From contig CAADUO010000041.1 of the NCBI GenBank assembly GCA_900752215.1, forward strand, positions 1-36,401: a DNA stretch of 36,401 nucleotides. Direction: 5' to 3'. Source of the stretch: an uncultured Collinsella sp. (lineage in GTDB: Bacteria; Actinomycetota; Coriobacteriia; Coriobacteriales; Coriobacteriaceae). This document shows positions 23,573-31,370 of this stretch, piece by piece. The notes below the pieces were generated by a model. That model was not told where the DNA came from. It was given only the letters and a program-made list of their open reading frames with translations, and searched no databases. The position numbers were made by a program, and so were the translations under genes. How positions within the stretch are numbered: the first letter of the stretch is position 1; each line of letters opens with the position of its first letter.

Positions 23573-25030
23573 CTAGTAACCCTGGCCGTAGCCCTGGCCC
23601 CGCTGGCCCAGCAGCTCCTCCAGATACTGGCGTAGTTGCTCGTCGGTGATGCTACCGTTGCCGGTGTCGGTCGCACTGTCGTCCTGCTGCTGATTCTGAA
23701 GCTCCTCGTCGGAGCCCAGCTCGACGGTGACCTTCTTCTCTTCCTTGCCGCGCACGAGCGTGATCTCGACCTTCTCGCCCACCTCGTGGCTACGCAGCGC
23801 AATGATCAGACCATCGGCACTCGTGATCTCGTCATCGCCCAGCTTGGTGATGACGTCACCCTCCTGGATGCCGGCCTTGGCGGCGGGGCCGTCCTCCACA
23901 ACGCTCGCCACATATGCGCCGCTATCGGTGCTCAGCTTGTTGGTGCGGGCGTTGAGCGCATTGACGCTCGAAAGCGTGGCGCCCAGGTACGGATGAACCG
24001 GCGTCTTGCCGTCGATAATCTGGTCGGCGATGTTCCTAGCGTAGTTGACCGGAATGGCAAAGCCCACGCCCGAGCTGGAGCCCGAGTAACTCTCGATGAG
24101 CGAGTTGATACCCACGAGCTCGCCGTTATCGTTGACGAGCGCGCCGCCGGAGTTGCCCGGGTTGATGGCAGCATCGGTCTGAATCATGTTGGCATAGATG
24201 GTGTTGCCGCTGGTAGAGCTCATGGCCGTGGAGCGGTAGAGCGCCGAGACAATGCCCGTGGAGACAGACTGCTCGTTGCCGAACGGCGAGCCGATCGCCA
24301 TGACCCACTCGCCCACGTTGAGCTTGGAGGAGTCACCGATCTCGATTGGGGTGAGCTTGGAGGATTCGGCATCCTTGAGCTTAATGACGGCGAGGTCGCT
24401 CGAGGCATCGTTGCCCACGAACTCGGCCTCGTAGGTGGTACCGTCGTCCATGGTTACCACGTACTGATCGTAACCATCGACCACGTGGTTGTTGGTGAGA
24501 ATGTGGCCCTCGGTATCGAGCACCACGCCCGAGCCGACGCTACCCGAGCTGTCCGAATTGTCGGCAGACTGCGAAAGCGAGCCACCCTGACTGCCACTCG
24601 AAGTGGCGGTAATGGAAACCACGGAGGGCAGCGCCTTGGCAGAGACAGCCTCGGCCAGCGTGGTGTCCTCGGAGTCGATCTTGATCTTTTGCGTCGACGA
24701 GCCCGAAGCGCCCGCCGTCACGGCATTCTTGCCGCCGCCGATATCGAGCGTGCCGCTCATAATGAGCGCGATGACCAACAGAGCTCCGCAGGCACAGCCG
24801 GCGAGCGCCGTAATAAAGATCGGCAGCTTTTTGGTCTTGGTCTTGACCACCGTGTGCTTGTTCACGACCTGTTGACCACCCAGCGGCTGGCCGGTCTGCG
24901 TGTCGTAGGCCTGCACATAGGGAATGTTGTTACCACCGGCAGGCGTCGACTCCACCTGCACGCGCGGCTGCTGCTGAGTCTCGCCGGCGTTGCCCGCATC
25001 CTGGGGACGCTGGGAATCGTTCTCGCTCAT
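23573..25030 (-). CDS. htrA: HtrA/DegP-like membrane-anchored serine protease with PDZ domain
   Basis: This 485-residue surface protease degrades or refolds damaged exported proteins. A cytosolic Gln/Thr-rich tail (1-68) precedes one membrane helix (~69-92), then a trypsin-like domain with H182 (TNNHVV), D212 (SSDLAVIKL) and S294 (NPGNSGGAL), and a single PDZ domain (~365-445, with SGAYVASVVEDGPAAKAGI). The last ~40 residues are polar and end in Gly-Gln-Tyr repeats. All catalytic residues are present. ATG 25030 follows AAAGGA by about nine bases. It is read in the same direction as the second protease operon upstream, with a hairpin between them. Confidence 0.94.
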   Translation of the reverse strand: MSENDSQRPQDAGNAGETQQQPRVQVESTPAGGNNIPYVQAYDTQTGQPLGGQQVVNKHTVVKTKTKKLPIFITALAGCACGALLVIALIMSGTLDIGGGKNAVTAGASGSSTQKIKIDSEDTTLAEAVSAKALPSVVSITATSSGSQGGSLSQSADNSDSSGSVGSGVVLDTEGHILTNNHVVDGYDQYVVTMDDGTTYEAEFVGNDASSDLAVIKLKDAESSKLTPIEIGDSSKLNVGEWVMAIGSPFGNEQSVSTGIVSALYRSTAMSSTSGNTIYANMIQTDAAINPGNSGGALVNDNGELVGINSLIESYSGSSSGVGFAIPVNYARNIADQIIDGKTPVHPYLGATLSSVNALNARTNKLSTDSGAYVASVVEDGPAAKAGIQEGDVITKLGDDEITSADGLIIALRSHEVGEKVEITLVRGKEEKKVTVELGSDEELQNQQQDDSATDTGNGSITDEQLRQYLEELLGQRGQGYGQGY

Positions 25031-25059
25031 AGCTGCGATCCTTTCGTCTAATAACCAAA

Positions 25060-25083
25060 GGCCCGCCAAACATGTGGCGGGCC
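25060..25083 (-). terminator. Hairpin between the second protease operon and htrA
   Basis: GGCCCGCCA (25060-25068) pairs perfectly with TGGCGGGCC (25075-25083) around a 6-base loop. On the minus strand it is followed by TTTGGTT, a weak T-run, which fits a terminator for the operon ending at 25203. Confidence 0.55.
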
Positions 25084-25202
25084 ATCATTGTTCACGTTGA
25101 GTTGTACCCCAAGCTGGGCAGTCCCGAGCACTAGATGCCAAGATTTCAGCTTTGCTTAAGTAATGACATGCTTATAGGCCAATTCGTTTTATGCCGTCAT
25201 GT

Positions 25203-25826
25203 CTATTCGATATAGCAGTCGATAGCAAAACTATATGTTGAATCGTTAATAAAGTCTGTAATCGTCGCGCCCATACCCGATCCGCACGTCCACTTATCTT
25301 TCTCCGCATCGTATGGCGTTGGCCCCCACCCCGTTTCATATGATGCTTCGCTTTCTGTGAAGTAGTTCATCACATATTTATCTTTCTGCATGAGCGCATA
25401 CCAAGCGTTTGCATACATCACAAGCGGATCGGTTTGAATTATCGAATATTTTCCTGACCGAATTGCAATGCTTTGCCCATCTTCAGAATATTCAACAACA
25501 ATCTCAATCTTTGCCAACACCGGCAGTGAATCATCTGACTCCCTATGAACCGTCACCAAATTCTTAGTTGCCGCTCTTGTCAGGGACGCTGCACCGTCAT
25601 TATTCCTGTTTATGCTGCCAACAGCCATTTTTCTATTTCCGGCACCCAAGACATCTTTGCTTCGCGCCGAGGACACAATAACCCCAGCCTCATTCCGAAC
25701 TATCATGTCGGTCACAAGCGTCAATCGTTTTTGCACATTCGTAAGCTGCGCAGCGTTGGCCCCTCTCGCCCCAGCAAACATAACAGCTCCTGATGCCAAG
25801 ACGAATAGCTGTCTTCTGTTGATCAT
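25203..25826 (-). CDS. Secreted protein of the second protease operon (207 aa)
   Basis: The N-terminus MINRRQLFVLASGAVMFAG has paired arginines in a Tat-like setting and a cleavage site near GANA|A. The mature part is beta-rich and polar, with a C-terminal region rich in aromatic residues (MYANAWYALMQKDKYVMNYF) and two cysteines (WTCGSG, AIDCYIE) that could form a disulfide. I recognise no family. ATG 25826 has GAGGAG eight bases upstream. It begins 20 bases after the stop of the small membrane protein, so it is the third gene of the operon. The GC content is low, like the rest of this unit. Confidence 0.65.
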   Translation of the reverse strand: MINRRQLFVLASGAVMFAGARGANAAQLTNVQKRLTLVTDMIVRNEAGVIVSSARSKDVLGAGNRKMAVGSINRNNDGAASLTRAATKNLVTVHRESDDSLPVLAKIEIVVEYSEDGQSIAIRSGKYSIIQTDPLVMYANAWYALMQKDKYVMNYFTESEASYETGWGPTPYDAEKDKWTCGSGMGATITDFINDSTYSFAIDCYIE

Positions 25827-25846
25827 TCCTCTCGCTCCTCACCGAT

Positions 25847-26215
25847 TTAGTTAACTTTTTCCATATAGTAGGGATGCAAAGTTTCCTCTTCTAAATTGGC
25901 ATCACTTGCGAAGAATAGAATCCATTTCTCTCCCGCCTTCAGCCCTGAAGCAGTTCCGGTATTAAAGTAACTACGGATATCAATCTCTTTCCGCCCTCCG
26001 CTTGACACGAGAGCCTCAAATTGTCCGTTATGAATATCCGACAGCGTCTGTACTTCAACTGAAATATGTTCGTCATCTTTTCCACCGACGACCGAGGGGC
26101 TCGGTTGATAGGCCGCGACAACCAATATCCCAAGAAATGCGCAAAGAAGCCCCAGCGTTTTACGTATGCGCTTTCTATCATCTTCGCCGTCACTCTCCAC
26201 AATACGTCCCTTCAT
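25847..26215 (-). CDS. Small membrane-anchored partner of the second papain-like protease (122 aa)
   Basis: A charged cytosolic start (MKGRIVESDGEDDRKRIRK) is followed by one hydrophobic helix (TLGLLCAFLGILVVAA), then an external beta-rich domain (ISVEVQTLSDIHNGQFEALV ... LKAGEKWILFFASD). The plan matches the lipoprotein encoded after the first protease (18729-19115): an anchor, then a short OB-like barrel with an (I/L)K(V/A)G turn. ATG 26215 lies 26 bases inside the protease gene's 3' end, so the two are translationally coupled. The longer frame upstream is a shadow of the protease gene. Function unknown; an inhibitor, chaperone or receptor for the protease is possible. Confidence 0.65.
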   Translation of the reverse strand: MKGRIVESDGEDDRKRIRKTLGLLCAFLGILVVAAYQPSPSVVGGKDDEHISVEVQTLSDIHNGQFEALVSSGGRKEIDIRSYFNTGTASGLKAGEKWILFFASDANLEEETLHPYYMEKVN

Positions 26216-27317
26216 GCGATATATAAATCGTTGTGTCATATGGAAGAAAACGCAGCTGATTGAACCAACCATCCCAGACAACAAGCATATATTTCTTATC
26301 ATTTGAATATGTATTATGCATAGCCACATATCCCGCAACAGCCATCGCATGAGCGTCATGGCTTGACCTGAGAGTCCCAGAAAAAATACTGAGATTTCCA
26401 GAATCTGCAGTTGCCCTGAAAGAATCCCAAGATGGATACCAAGCAAATGATGTCTCAAGCCTTTTCCCGCGCCTAGCACAGAACTCCTTAATAGCCGGGG
26501 CAGCATTTGGAGATGGAGTCCTTCCTTGGGTAAAGTAAAGGCCCGTAGCTTGATCGAATGACTTATTTGGATCGCCGGATGTTCCCGATAACTGCCAAAG
26601 CTCATGATATAAGTCTGGCAATTTGAGCCGGTTTAGCGTTACATAATGGCTGCTTACCGCAAACATCGCAGACACATCGCAAGCATAGGTCCCCGTTTCT
26701 TTAATAACCTCTGATTGTGTAGGCGTTATCATCCCTGAAATAGTTTTACTTGCGTCAATGACATATCCTTGTTTATACAGGTCTTTGGGCAATACGAAAA
26801 CATCCTCGAACCTGCCTGGAGATCCGCTGCGGCTATTTCCCACAGAAAACACCGCTGTTGACCGGCATCCCTTCTCATCTAAAACAACGTTATTATCCAG
26901 ATCTGCAATACCAAAAGACAGCTCGTCAAATTTCAAAGCAACGATGTCATCTTGGGATGCGAGAAGGGCTATTTCATCGCTTGTATTCTCAATGGGCATA
27001 GGAGCGTTCGGAGCCAAGCAGTATTCGCTGATCCACCAAGATCGCTCTGAATCAAATACGACGTAGCCATAGTTAACGTCATCCCGCTTCGCGCGAACGA
27101 TATACCCGATTGATTCCCCATCGGAATTCACCATTTTTACTGGGTCACAAGCGGTCACCGGCTCATCCGATACGTCATCAAAGAAAGCTTGCGCTTGCTC
27201 CACAGCTATTTGCGGTGTGACACGAACCAAGTCGTCGTCTCCAAAAACCAACCTTGGAGACATCAGGGCGGCAAGCAATACTATAAATCCGACAATCACC
27301 TTTCTCGAATAACGCAT
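26190..27317 (-). CDS. Secreted papain-like cysteine protease, paralogue of 17551-18723
   Basis: This 375-residue protein has a Sec-type signal peptide (MRYSRKVIVGFIVLLAALMS ... cleaved near VFG|D). A pro-region follows with NYGYVVFDSERSWWISEYCL, comparable to streptopain-type propeptides. Proposed catalytic residues are C213 (TYACDVSAMFAVS), H323 (DAHAMAVAGY) and D349 (VVWDGW). Order and spacing match the paralogue, but overall similarity is modest and the export route differs (Sec here, Tat there). ATG 27317 is chosen because GGAGG lies five bases upstream; ATG 27329 is less well placed. The gene is AT-rich and heads a three-gene operon. Confidence 0.7.
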   Translation of the reverse strand: MRYSRKVIVGFIVLLAALMSPRLVFGDDDLVRVTPQIAVEQAQAFFDDVSDEPVTACDPVKMVNSDGESIGYIVRAKRDDVNYGYVVFDSERSWWISEYCLAPNAPMPIENTSDEIALLASQDDIVALKFDELSFGIADLDNNVVLDEKGCRSTAVFSVGNSRSGSPGRFEDVFVLPKDLYKQGYVIDASKTISGMITPTQSEVIKETGTYACDVSAMFAVSSHYVTLNRLKLPDLYHELWQLSGTSGDPNKSFDQATGLYFTQGRTPSPNAAPAIKEFCARRGKRLETSFAWYPSWDSFRATADSGNLSIFSGTLRSSHDAHAMAVAGYVAMHNTYSNDKKYMLVVWDGWFNQLRFLPYDTTIYISHEGTYCGE

Positions 27318-27445
27318 TTCTTCCTCCATCCGTGCAGTAGGGAGATACGGTAACTAAATGGTATTCGTGAGATAGTGCTATACGTTTGATATTGTTTTTA
27401 CTGACACACTTTAAATCGGTAAAAGGTCTTCTTTTCGCCCTAAAC

Positions 27446-27478
27446 GAGAAAAGGGTACTGGAGAAATCTCCGGTACCC
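27446..27478 (-). terminator. Rho-independent terminator after the GlnR-like gene
   Basis: GGGTACTGGAGA (27453-27464) pairs with TCTCCGGTACCC (27467-27478), with one G-T pair. On the minus strand the stem is followed by TTTTCTC. It lies 22 bases past the stop codon at 27500. Confidence 0.85.
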
Positions 27479-27499
27479 TCACATTCCTCTATTTACTTG

Positions 27500-28162
27500 C
27501 TAGTCCTTAAACAGATAGCCCACGCCGCGGACGGTGGTGATGTGCGCCGCGATCTGCGGGCCCACCTTGGAGCGGATGCGTCGAATGTGCACGTCGACGG
27601 TGCGCGTGCCGCCGCAGTACTCAAAGCCCCACACGCGGTGCAGCAACACCTCGCGGCTGTAGGCGCGGTTGGGATGCGTCGCCAAAAAGCTCAGCAGCGA
27701 GTACTCCATCAGCGTCAGGTCGATGGGCTCGTTATCGAGCGTCACCTGGTAGGTAGCCAGGTTAATCTCAAGGTTATCGATGTTGAGCACATCGTCGGCG
27801 GTGACGGTCTCCTCCTCGCCCATCAGGCGCTGCGCGCGAGCCTTGAGCTCGTTGGGCGTCGCCGTGGGGCATACAAAGTCGGCATGCGCGTGATTGGGCA
27901 GGCGCAAGGTACCGAGCGCCTCGTCGTCAACGATCACCAACATGGGGACACCGCCGCGATCGTCAAGCCACTTGGCAATCTGATCGATGCGGTCGCTGCG
28001 GATGCCATCGGAATCGAGGATCAGCAGGTCAAAGTCGTGCGCCGCAGTCGGCGAATCGGGGGTGGCCAGGCTCACCTCGACACCCAGGGTGGTCGTCAAG
28101 CTGCGGGCAAACTCGTGGAAGCGCGTCGTGCGCGCCATGAACAGGGCACTCTTTTCGGACAT
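27500..28162 (-). CDS. glnR: GlnR-like OmpR family regulator with atypical receiver
   Basis: This 220-residue protein has a receiver-like N-terminal half and a winged-helix OmpR C-terminus (about 125-219: DLTLMEYSLLSFLATHPNRA ... GGTRTVDVHIRRIRSKVG ... VRGVGYLF). The receiver keeps an aspartate at the phospho-site position (LLILDSDG, D50) but lacks the acidic pair expected near the start, as in actinobacterial GlnR, which works without phosphorylation. The DNA-binding half closely recalls GlnR. It starts 50 bases after the glutamine synthetase homologue's stop, with GGAGG before ATG 28162, so it is co-transcribed with it. Identification as the nitrogen regulator is inferred from these features and the location. 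Confidence 0.7.
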   Translation of the reverse strand: MSEKSALFMARTTRFHEFARSLTTTLGVEVSLATPDSPTAAHDFDLLILDSDGIRSDRIDQIAKWLDDRGGVPMLVIVDDEALGTLRLPNHAHADFVCPTATPNELKARAQRLMGEEETVTADDVLNIDNLEINLATYQVTLDNEPIDLTLMEYSLLSFLATHPNRAYSREVLLHRVWGFEYCGGTRTVDVHIRRIRSKVGPQIAAHITTVRGVGYLFKD

Positions 28163-28212
28163 ATCGGCCTCCAAAGAAATGAGCTCAATCGTACTGGAAC
28201 AAGCCAGAGCGA

Positions 28213-29550
28213 TTAGGAGTTCGCCAGGTAGTGCTTGATCTCCCACTCGGTGATCGTAGACTCAAACTTATGCCACTCGTCGCGCTTCTTTTTGAGGAAG
28301 AAGCTGTGGATGTGCTCGCCGAGGGCATCCTTCATAAACTGCGAGTCCTCAAATACGTCGAGCGCCTCTTTGAGCGAACGCGGCAGCGGCGTGTAGCCGG
28401 CCTCGACCATCTGACGGTCGGTAAGCTTGAGCGTCTCGGCCGTTGCCTCGGGCGGGAGCTCCAGCTTGCGCTCGATGCCGTCCAGACCAGCCGCCAGCGT
28501 GACGGCGTTGACCAGGTACGGATTGGCCATGGGATCGGGACTGCGAAGCTCGATGCGCGTGGACAGCTGCTTGCCGGGCTTGTAGACCGGGATGCGGACC
28601 ATGCTCGCGCGGTTGCGCAGGCCCCACGTGGCGTACTGCGGCACGGAGTCGCCGCCCGTGGTGATGCGCTTGTACGAGTTGACCGTGGGGTTGGTGATGG
28701 CGCTAATCTCGCGCGCGTGTGCCAGAATGCCGGCCATATAGTGCTTGGCGATATCGGAGAGATGGTACTTCTCGTCGTCCTCGCCCCAAAAGACGTTGTT
28801 GCCGTCGTGGTCGAACAGCGACTGATGCAAAAACATGGCGCTGCCGTCCTCGCCCGCCAACGGCTTGGGCATAAAGGAGGCGTGGCAACCGCTCTCGTAG
28901 GCCTGCTGCTTAATGATGAGTTTGGCCGTAGTGATGGCGTCGGACATGCTCAGGGCCTCGGCGTGGCGCAGGCTCATGCCGTGCTGCGAGCGACCGGCGG
29001 CATGGAAGGTGTACTCCACGGGCACGGACATCTTCTCGAGCGTGAGGACTGTGTTGCGACGCAGGTCGCGGGCGGCATCGCTCACCGAAAGATCGAAGTA
29101 GCCCACGTTGTCGAGCGGCTCGGGCGTGTGCTCGTCGGGAAAGTAGTAATACTCCAGCTCGGCGCCCACGTTGAGCAGGTAGCCAGCCTTCTCGGCCTTG
29201 CGGAACATGCGGCGAAGGGCATCGCGCGGGTCGCCGGCAAACGGCTTGCGATCGGGAGTGCACACGTCGCAGAACACGCGGGCGACGCCGTTGTGGCTCG
29301 GGCGCCACGGCAAAATCTGGAAGGTCGAAGCATCGGGGAATGCCAGCATGTCGGCTTCCTCGGGCGTGGCAAAGCCCTCGATGGCCGAGCCGTCAAAGCC
29401 AATACCCTCCTCAAAAGCGACCTCGAGGTCCTCGGGGCTAATGGCAAAGTTCTTGAGGCGGCCGAGAATGTCGACGAACCACAAACGCACAAAGCGGATG
29501 TCACGCTGCTCTACGGAGCGGAGTACGTAATCGATGTTCTGCTGGTTCAT
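28213..29550 (-). CDS. glnA: Glutamine synthetase type I homologue with substituted metal ligands
   Basis: The 445-residue protein aligns over its full length with GSI enzymes (N-terminal beta-grasp, FDGSAIEGF latch at 52-60, ASFMPKP, NSYKRI, TRIELRSPDPMANPYL). It keeps E131 and E133 (ELEYYYF) and E334. However, the canonical HHEVAxGQHE segment reads HAAGRSQHG, replacing two metal-binding glutamates by A184 and G191. The GSGMH histidine is F240, and the GYEAP glutamate loop reads GGDSVP. Those residues bind catalytic magnesium in known enzymes, so normal glutamine synthesis is doubtful; a different reaction or a regulatory role is possible. ATG 29550 follows AAAGGGGAG. A GlnR-box-like site lies upstream and a GlnR-like gene downstream. 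Confidence 0.85.
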   Translation of the reverse strand: MNQQNIDYVLRSVEQRDIRFVRLWFVDILGRLKNFAISPEDLEVAFEEGIGFDGSAIEGFATPEEADMLAFPDASTFQILPWRPSHNGVARVFCDVCTPDRKPFAGDPRDALRRMFRKAEKAGYLLNVGAELEYYYFPDEHTPEPLDNVGYFDLSVSDAARDLRRNTVLTLEKMSVPVEYTFHAAGRSQHGMSLRHAEALSMSDAITTAKLIIKQQAYESGCHASFMPKPLAGEDGSAMFLHQSLFDHDGNNVFWGEDDEKYHLSDIAKHYMAGILAHAREISAITNPTVNSYKRITTGGDSVPQYATWGLRNRASMVRIPVYKPGKQLSTRIELRSPDPMANPYLVNAVTLAAGLDGIERKLELPPEATAETLKLTDRQMVEAGYTPLPRSLKEALDVFEDSQFMKDALGEHIHSFFLKKKRDEWHKFESTITEWEIKHYLANS

Positions 29551-29615
29551 GTCGCTCCCCTTTCTTTCGGGCGGGTTTCGACTGGTCTATATCGCAGATA
29601 CTATCGCAGAAAAAT

Positions 29616-29631
29616 GTTTCCGCAGGGTTAA
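29616..29631 (-). promoter_or_regulatory. GlnR-box-like operator upstream of the glutamine synthetase homologue
   Basis: On the minus strand TTAAC-CCTGCG-GAAAC matches the actinobacterial GlnR consensus GTNAC-N6-GAAAC at all but the first base. It lies 66 bases upstream of the start codon at 29550, a suitable place for a regulator. The match rests on one short site. Confidence 0.5.
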
Positions 29632-29676
29632 AGCGTATCAAGCGCTCAAAAAACGTGTGCGAACAGGCTGTCTGAC

Positions 29677-30171
29677 TTACGCGCGATCATAAAGGATCAC
29701 TCCTTCGCGCTCGATTACCGCGGCAAGATCGTCATCAAGATGATCACTAGAGACGAGATCAACCTGCCTCCCGGTTTCTTTGCGCACCGCCTCACCAAAT
29801 GCCGACAGCGCGAAAAGACCAAAGCCCTGCTCGCGATCGACTTCGAGACGCAAGTCGATATCACTATCGACACGCGCCTCGCCACGGGCATACGAACCAA
29901 AAAGAATCACGGTTTTGATGGCGGGAATCGGGCTGGCCGCCTCGCGGATGGCGGACTCAATCTGAGCAATATCCAAAATGTCTGCGGCGACGTTTTCGCT
30001 CGCAGAGTTTTTACCAAGTGAAGGAACAAACGGCAGCGAACGCTCGCGCAGCATCTGTCTCATAAACATATTGACCGCAACAGACGAAGTCATGCCAAGT
30101 TCTTCGCACAGCTCGGCAAATGAATCTTTAATTGACGAGTCCACTCGCACACTCAGCACAGACGCAGCCAT
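29677..30171 (-). CDS. RelB/DinJ antitoxin-like domain fused to a minimal nucleotidyltransferase
   Basis: Residues 1-45 (VLSVRVDSSIKDSFAELCEE ... SSVAVNMFMRQML) are a ribbon-helix-helix domain of the RelB/DinJ antitoxin type. Residues ~70-164 are an MNT nucleotidyltransferase domain with GSYARGEARVDSDIDL (G92 to L107; D104 and D106) and a third aspartate in VDLV (D138), so the catalytic set is complete. MNT proteins act as antitoxins that AMPylate HEPN toxins, or as toxins; fusion to a DinJ-like DNA-binding part would give a self-regulating two-in-one antitoxin. No HEPN or RelE gene is adjacent. ATG 30171 has AGGAGG six bases upstream. Confidence 0.82.
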   Translation of the reverse strand: MAASVLSVRVDSSIKDSFAELCEELGMTSSVAVNMFMRQMLRERSLPFVPSLGKNSASENVAADILDIAQIESAIREAASPIPAIKTVILFGSYARGEARVDSDIDLRLEVDREQGFGLFALSAFGEAVRKETGRQVDLVSSDHLDDDLAAVIEREGVILYDRA

Positions 30172-30213
30172 GGATACCTCCTGTATGACATTGTCTATAT
30201 ATTATCACACAGA

Positions 30214-31236
30214 CTAGCGCGAGGTCGAAGCGCGGTGTTCGATGTGGCCGGGAATCTCGATGCGTTTGGGCGCCAGCTTTGCGGCCTCGCCCACCGTGGT
30301 GGTGACGACGTCGATGCGCTCGGACAGACGCTCGACTACGCGCTCGGCAATGGTAAGGGTGTCTTGCGCGGCCGTGGTCACACCGCCAAAGAGCACGTGG
30401 TTCCAGGGGTAATCGTCAAACGTCGCGATCTTAAGACCCGCCGGCAACGAGGGTCCCAGCTGCGCCAGCGCCTCGGTCAGGCGTAGGAAGACCAGGCCGT
30501 TGACGGCAATGAGGCCGAGCTTTTTACCTGCATAGCCGCGGATGGTCTCGTCCAAGCGGCCGACGCCCGTGACGCCACCATCGGCCAGGGTGACGACCTC
30601 GCCCGCAAGACCGCGACGCGAAAGCTCGTCGGCAAAGGCCTCGGCGCGCTCGCGACGCACGGGGCTGCCATCGCTTGCCTCGGTGAGCAGGCACAAGCGC
30701 TCGCTGCCAGCGGCAGCCAAGGCGTCTACCAAGCCGGCAACCAGCTCGCGGTTGTTAGATGTCACCAGATCGACACCGCCGGCGGCAACATCGCGGTCGA
30801 GCAGCACAACGGGTAAACGTCCCGCGGCAGCGGCGATAGCCTCGTCGTTACCGCCGCAGGTATTGACGACCAGGCCGTCCACGCCGGCGTCGATAAGCCT
30901 GGTGAGCGATTCGGCCTCTTTAGCGGGATCGTTGCCGCTAATGGCCGTCATAAGCGAGCAGCCGCGCGCGGCGGCACTGGCGGAAAGCCCTTCGAGCATG
31001 GCACTGGAGAACGGGTTGGCGATGTCGGCCAGGATCACGCCGATGAGGTTGGTGCGTGAGCTGCGCAGATTGCGTGCGGCGGCACGTGGGCGATAGCCGG
31101 TGCGCTCGATAACCGCGGCGATGCGAGCACGGGTTTCCTCGGTCATTTGCCCAGGGCGGTTGTTGAGATAGCGCGAGACCGTGGCCGGGCTCACGCCCGC
31201 CTCGGCGGCAATGTCCTTGATTCTCATCTGCGCCAT
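30214..31236 (-). CDS. LacI family transcription repressor (probable kdgK/kdgA regulator)
   Basis: The 340-residue protein has an N-terminal LacI helix-turn-helix (MRIKDIAAEAGVSPATVSRY) with hinge helix, and a periplasmic-binding-like sugar-sensing core (NLIGVILADIANPFSSAM ... DYPWNHVLFGGVTTAAQD). It is divergent from kdgK, and the shared gap holds two LacI-type operator copies next to the kdgK -10 box. It therefore most likely represses the kdgK-kdgA unit until an intermediate such as 2-keto-3-deoxygluconate appears. ATG 31236 is preferred (GGGGTG upstream); the internal MRIKD start at 31227 is also possible. Confidence 0.87.
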   Translation of the reverse strand: MAQMRIKDIAAEAGVSPATVSRYLNNRPGQMTEETRARIAAVIERTGYRPRAAARNLRSSRTNLIGVILADIANPFSSAMLEGLSASAAARGCSLMTAISGNDPAKEAESLTRLIDAGVDGLVVNTCGGNDEAIAAAAGRLPVVLLDRDVAAGGVDLVTSNNRELVAGLVDALAAAGSERLCLLTEASDGSPVRRERAEAFADELSRRGLAGEVVTLADGGVTGVGRLDETIRGYAGKKLGLIAVNGLVFLRLTEALAQLGPSLPAGLKIATFDDYPWNHVLFGGVTTAAQDTLTIAERVVERLSERIDVVTTTVGEAAKLAPKRIEIPGHIEHRASTSR

Positions 31237-31301
31237 AACGCACCCCGTTTCCCAATTGTCGGCGATCTGAGCCATTTTAGGCATTTTTTTAAAAATCTCG
31301 G

Positions 31302-31366
31302 TTGCAAAACGCTGTAGGTGAGTATACTACAACTCGAAACGAAACCGATTTCGTAAACCGATTTCG
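31302..31366 (+). promoter_or_regulatory. kdgK promoter with two LacI-type operators
   Basis: TTGCAA (31302-31307) and TATACT (31323-31328) resemble -35 and -10 boxes, though the 15-base gap is short. Immediately downstream AAACCGATTTCG occurs twice (31342-31353 and 31355-31366), 13 bases apart; the first lies within GAAACCGATTTC, a near-palindrome with a central CG as in LacI operators. Repressor bound here would cover the transcription start. Confidence 0.7.
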
Positions 31367-31370
31367 GCAA

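Noticed and set aside
25847..26605. Longer version of the small membrane protein gene starting upstream
   Set aside because: The extra N-terminal part overlaps the protease gene in another frame and lacks support; ATG 26215 gives a normal anchor helix.
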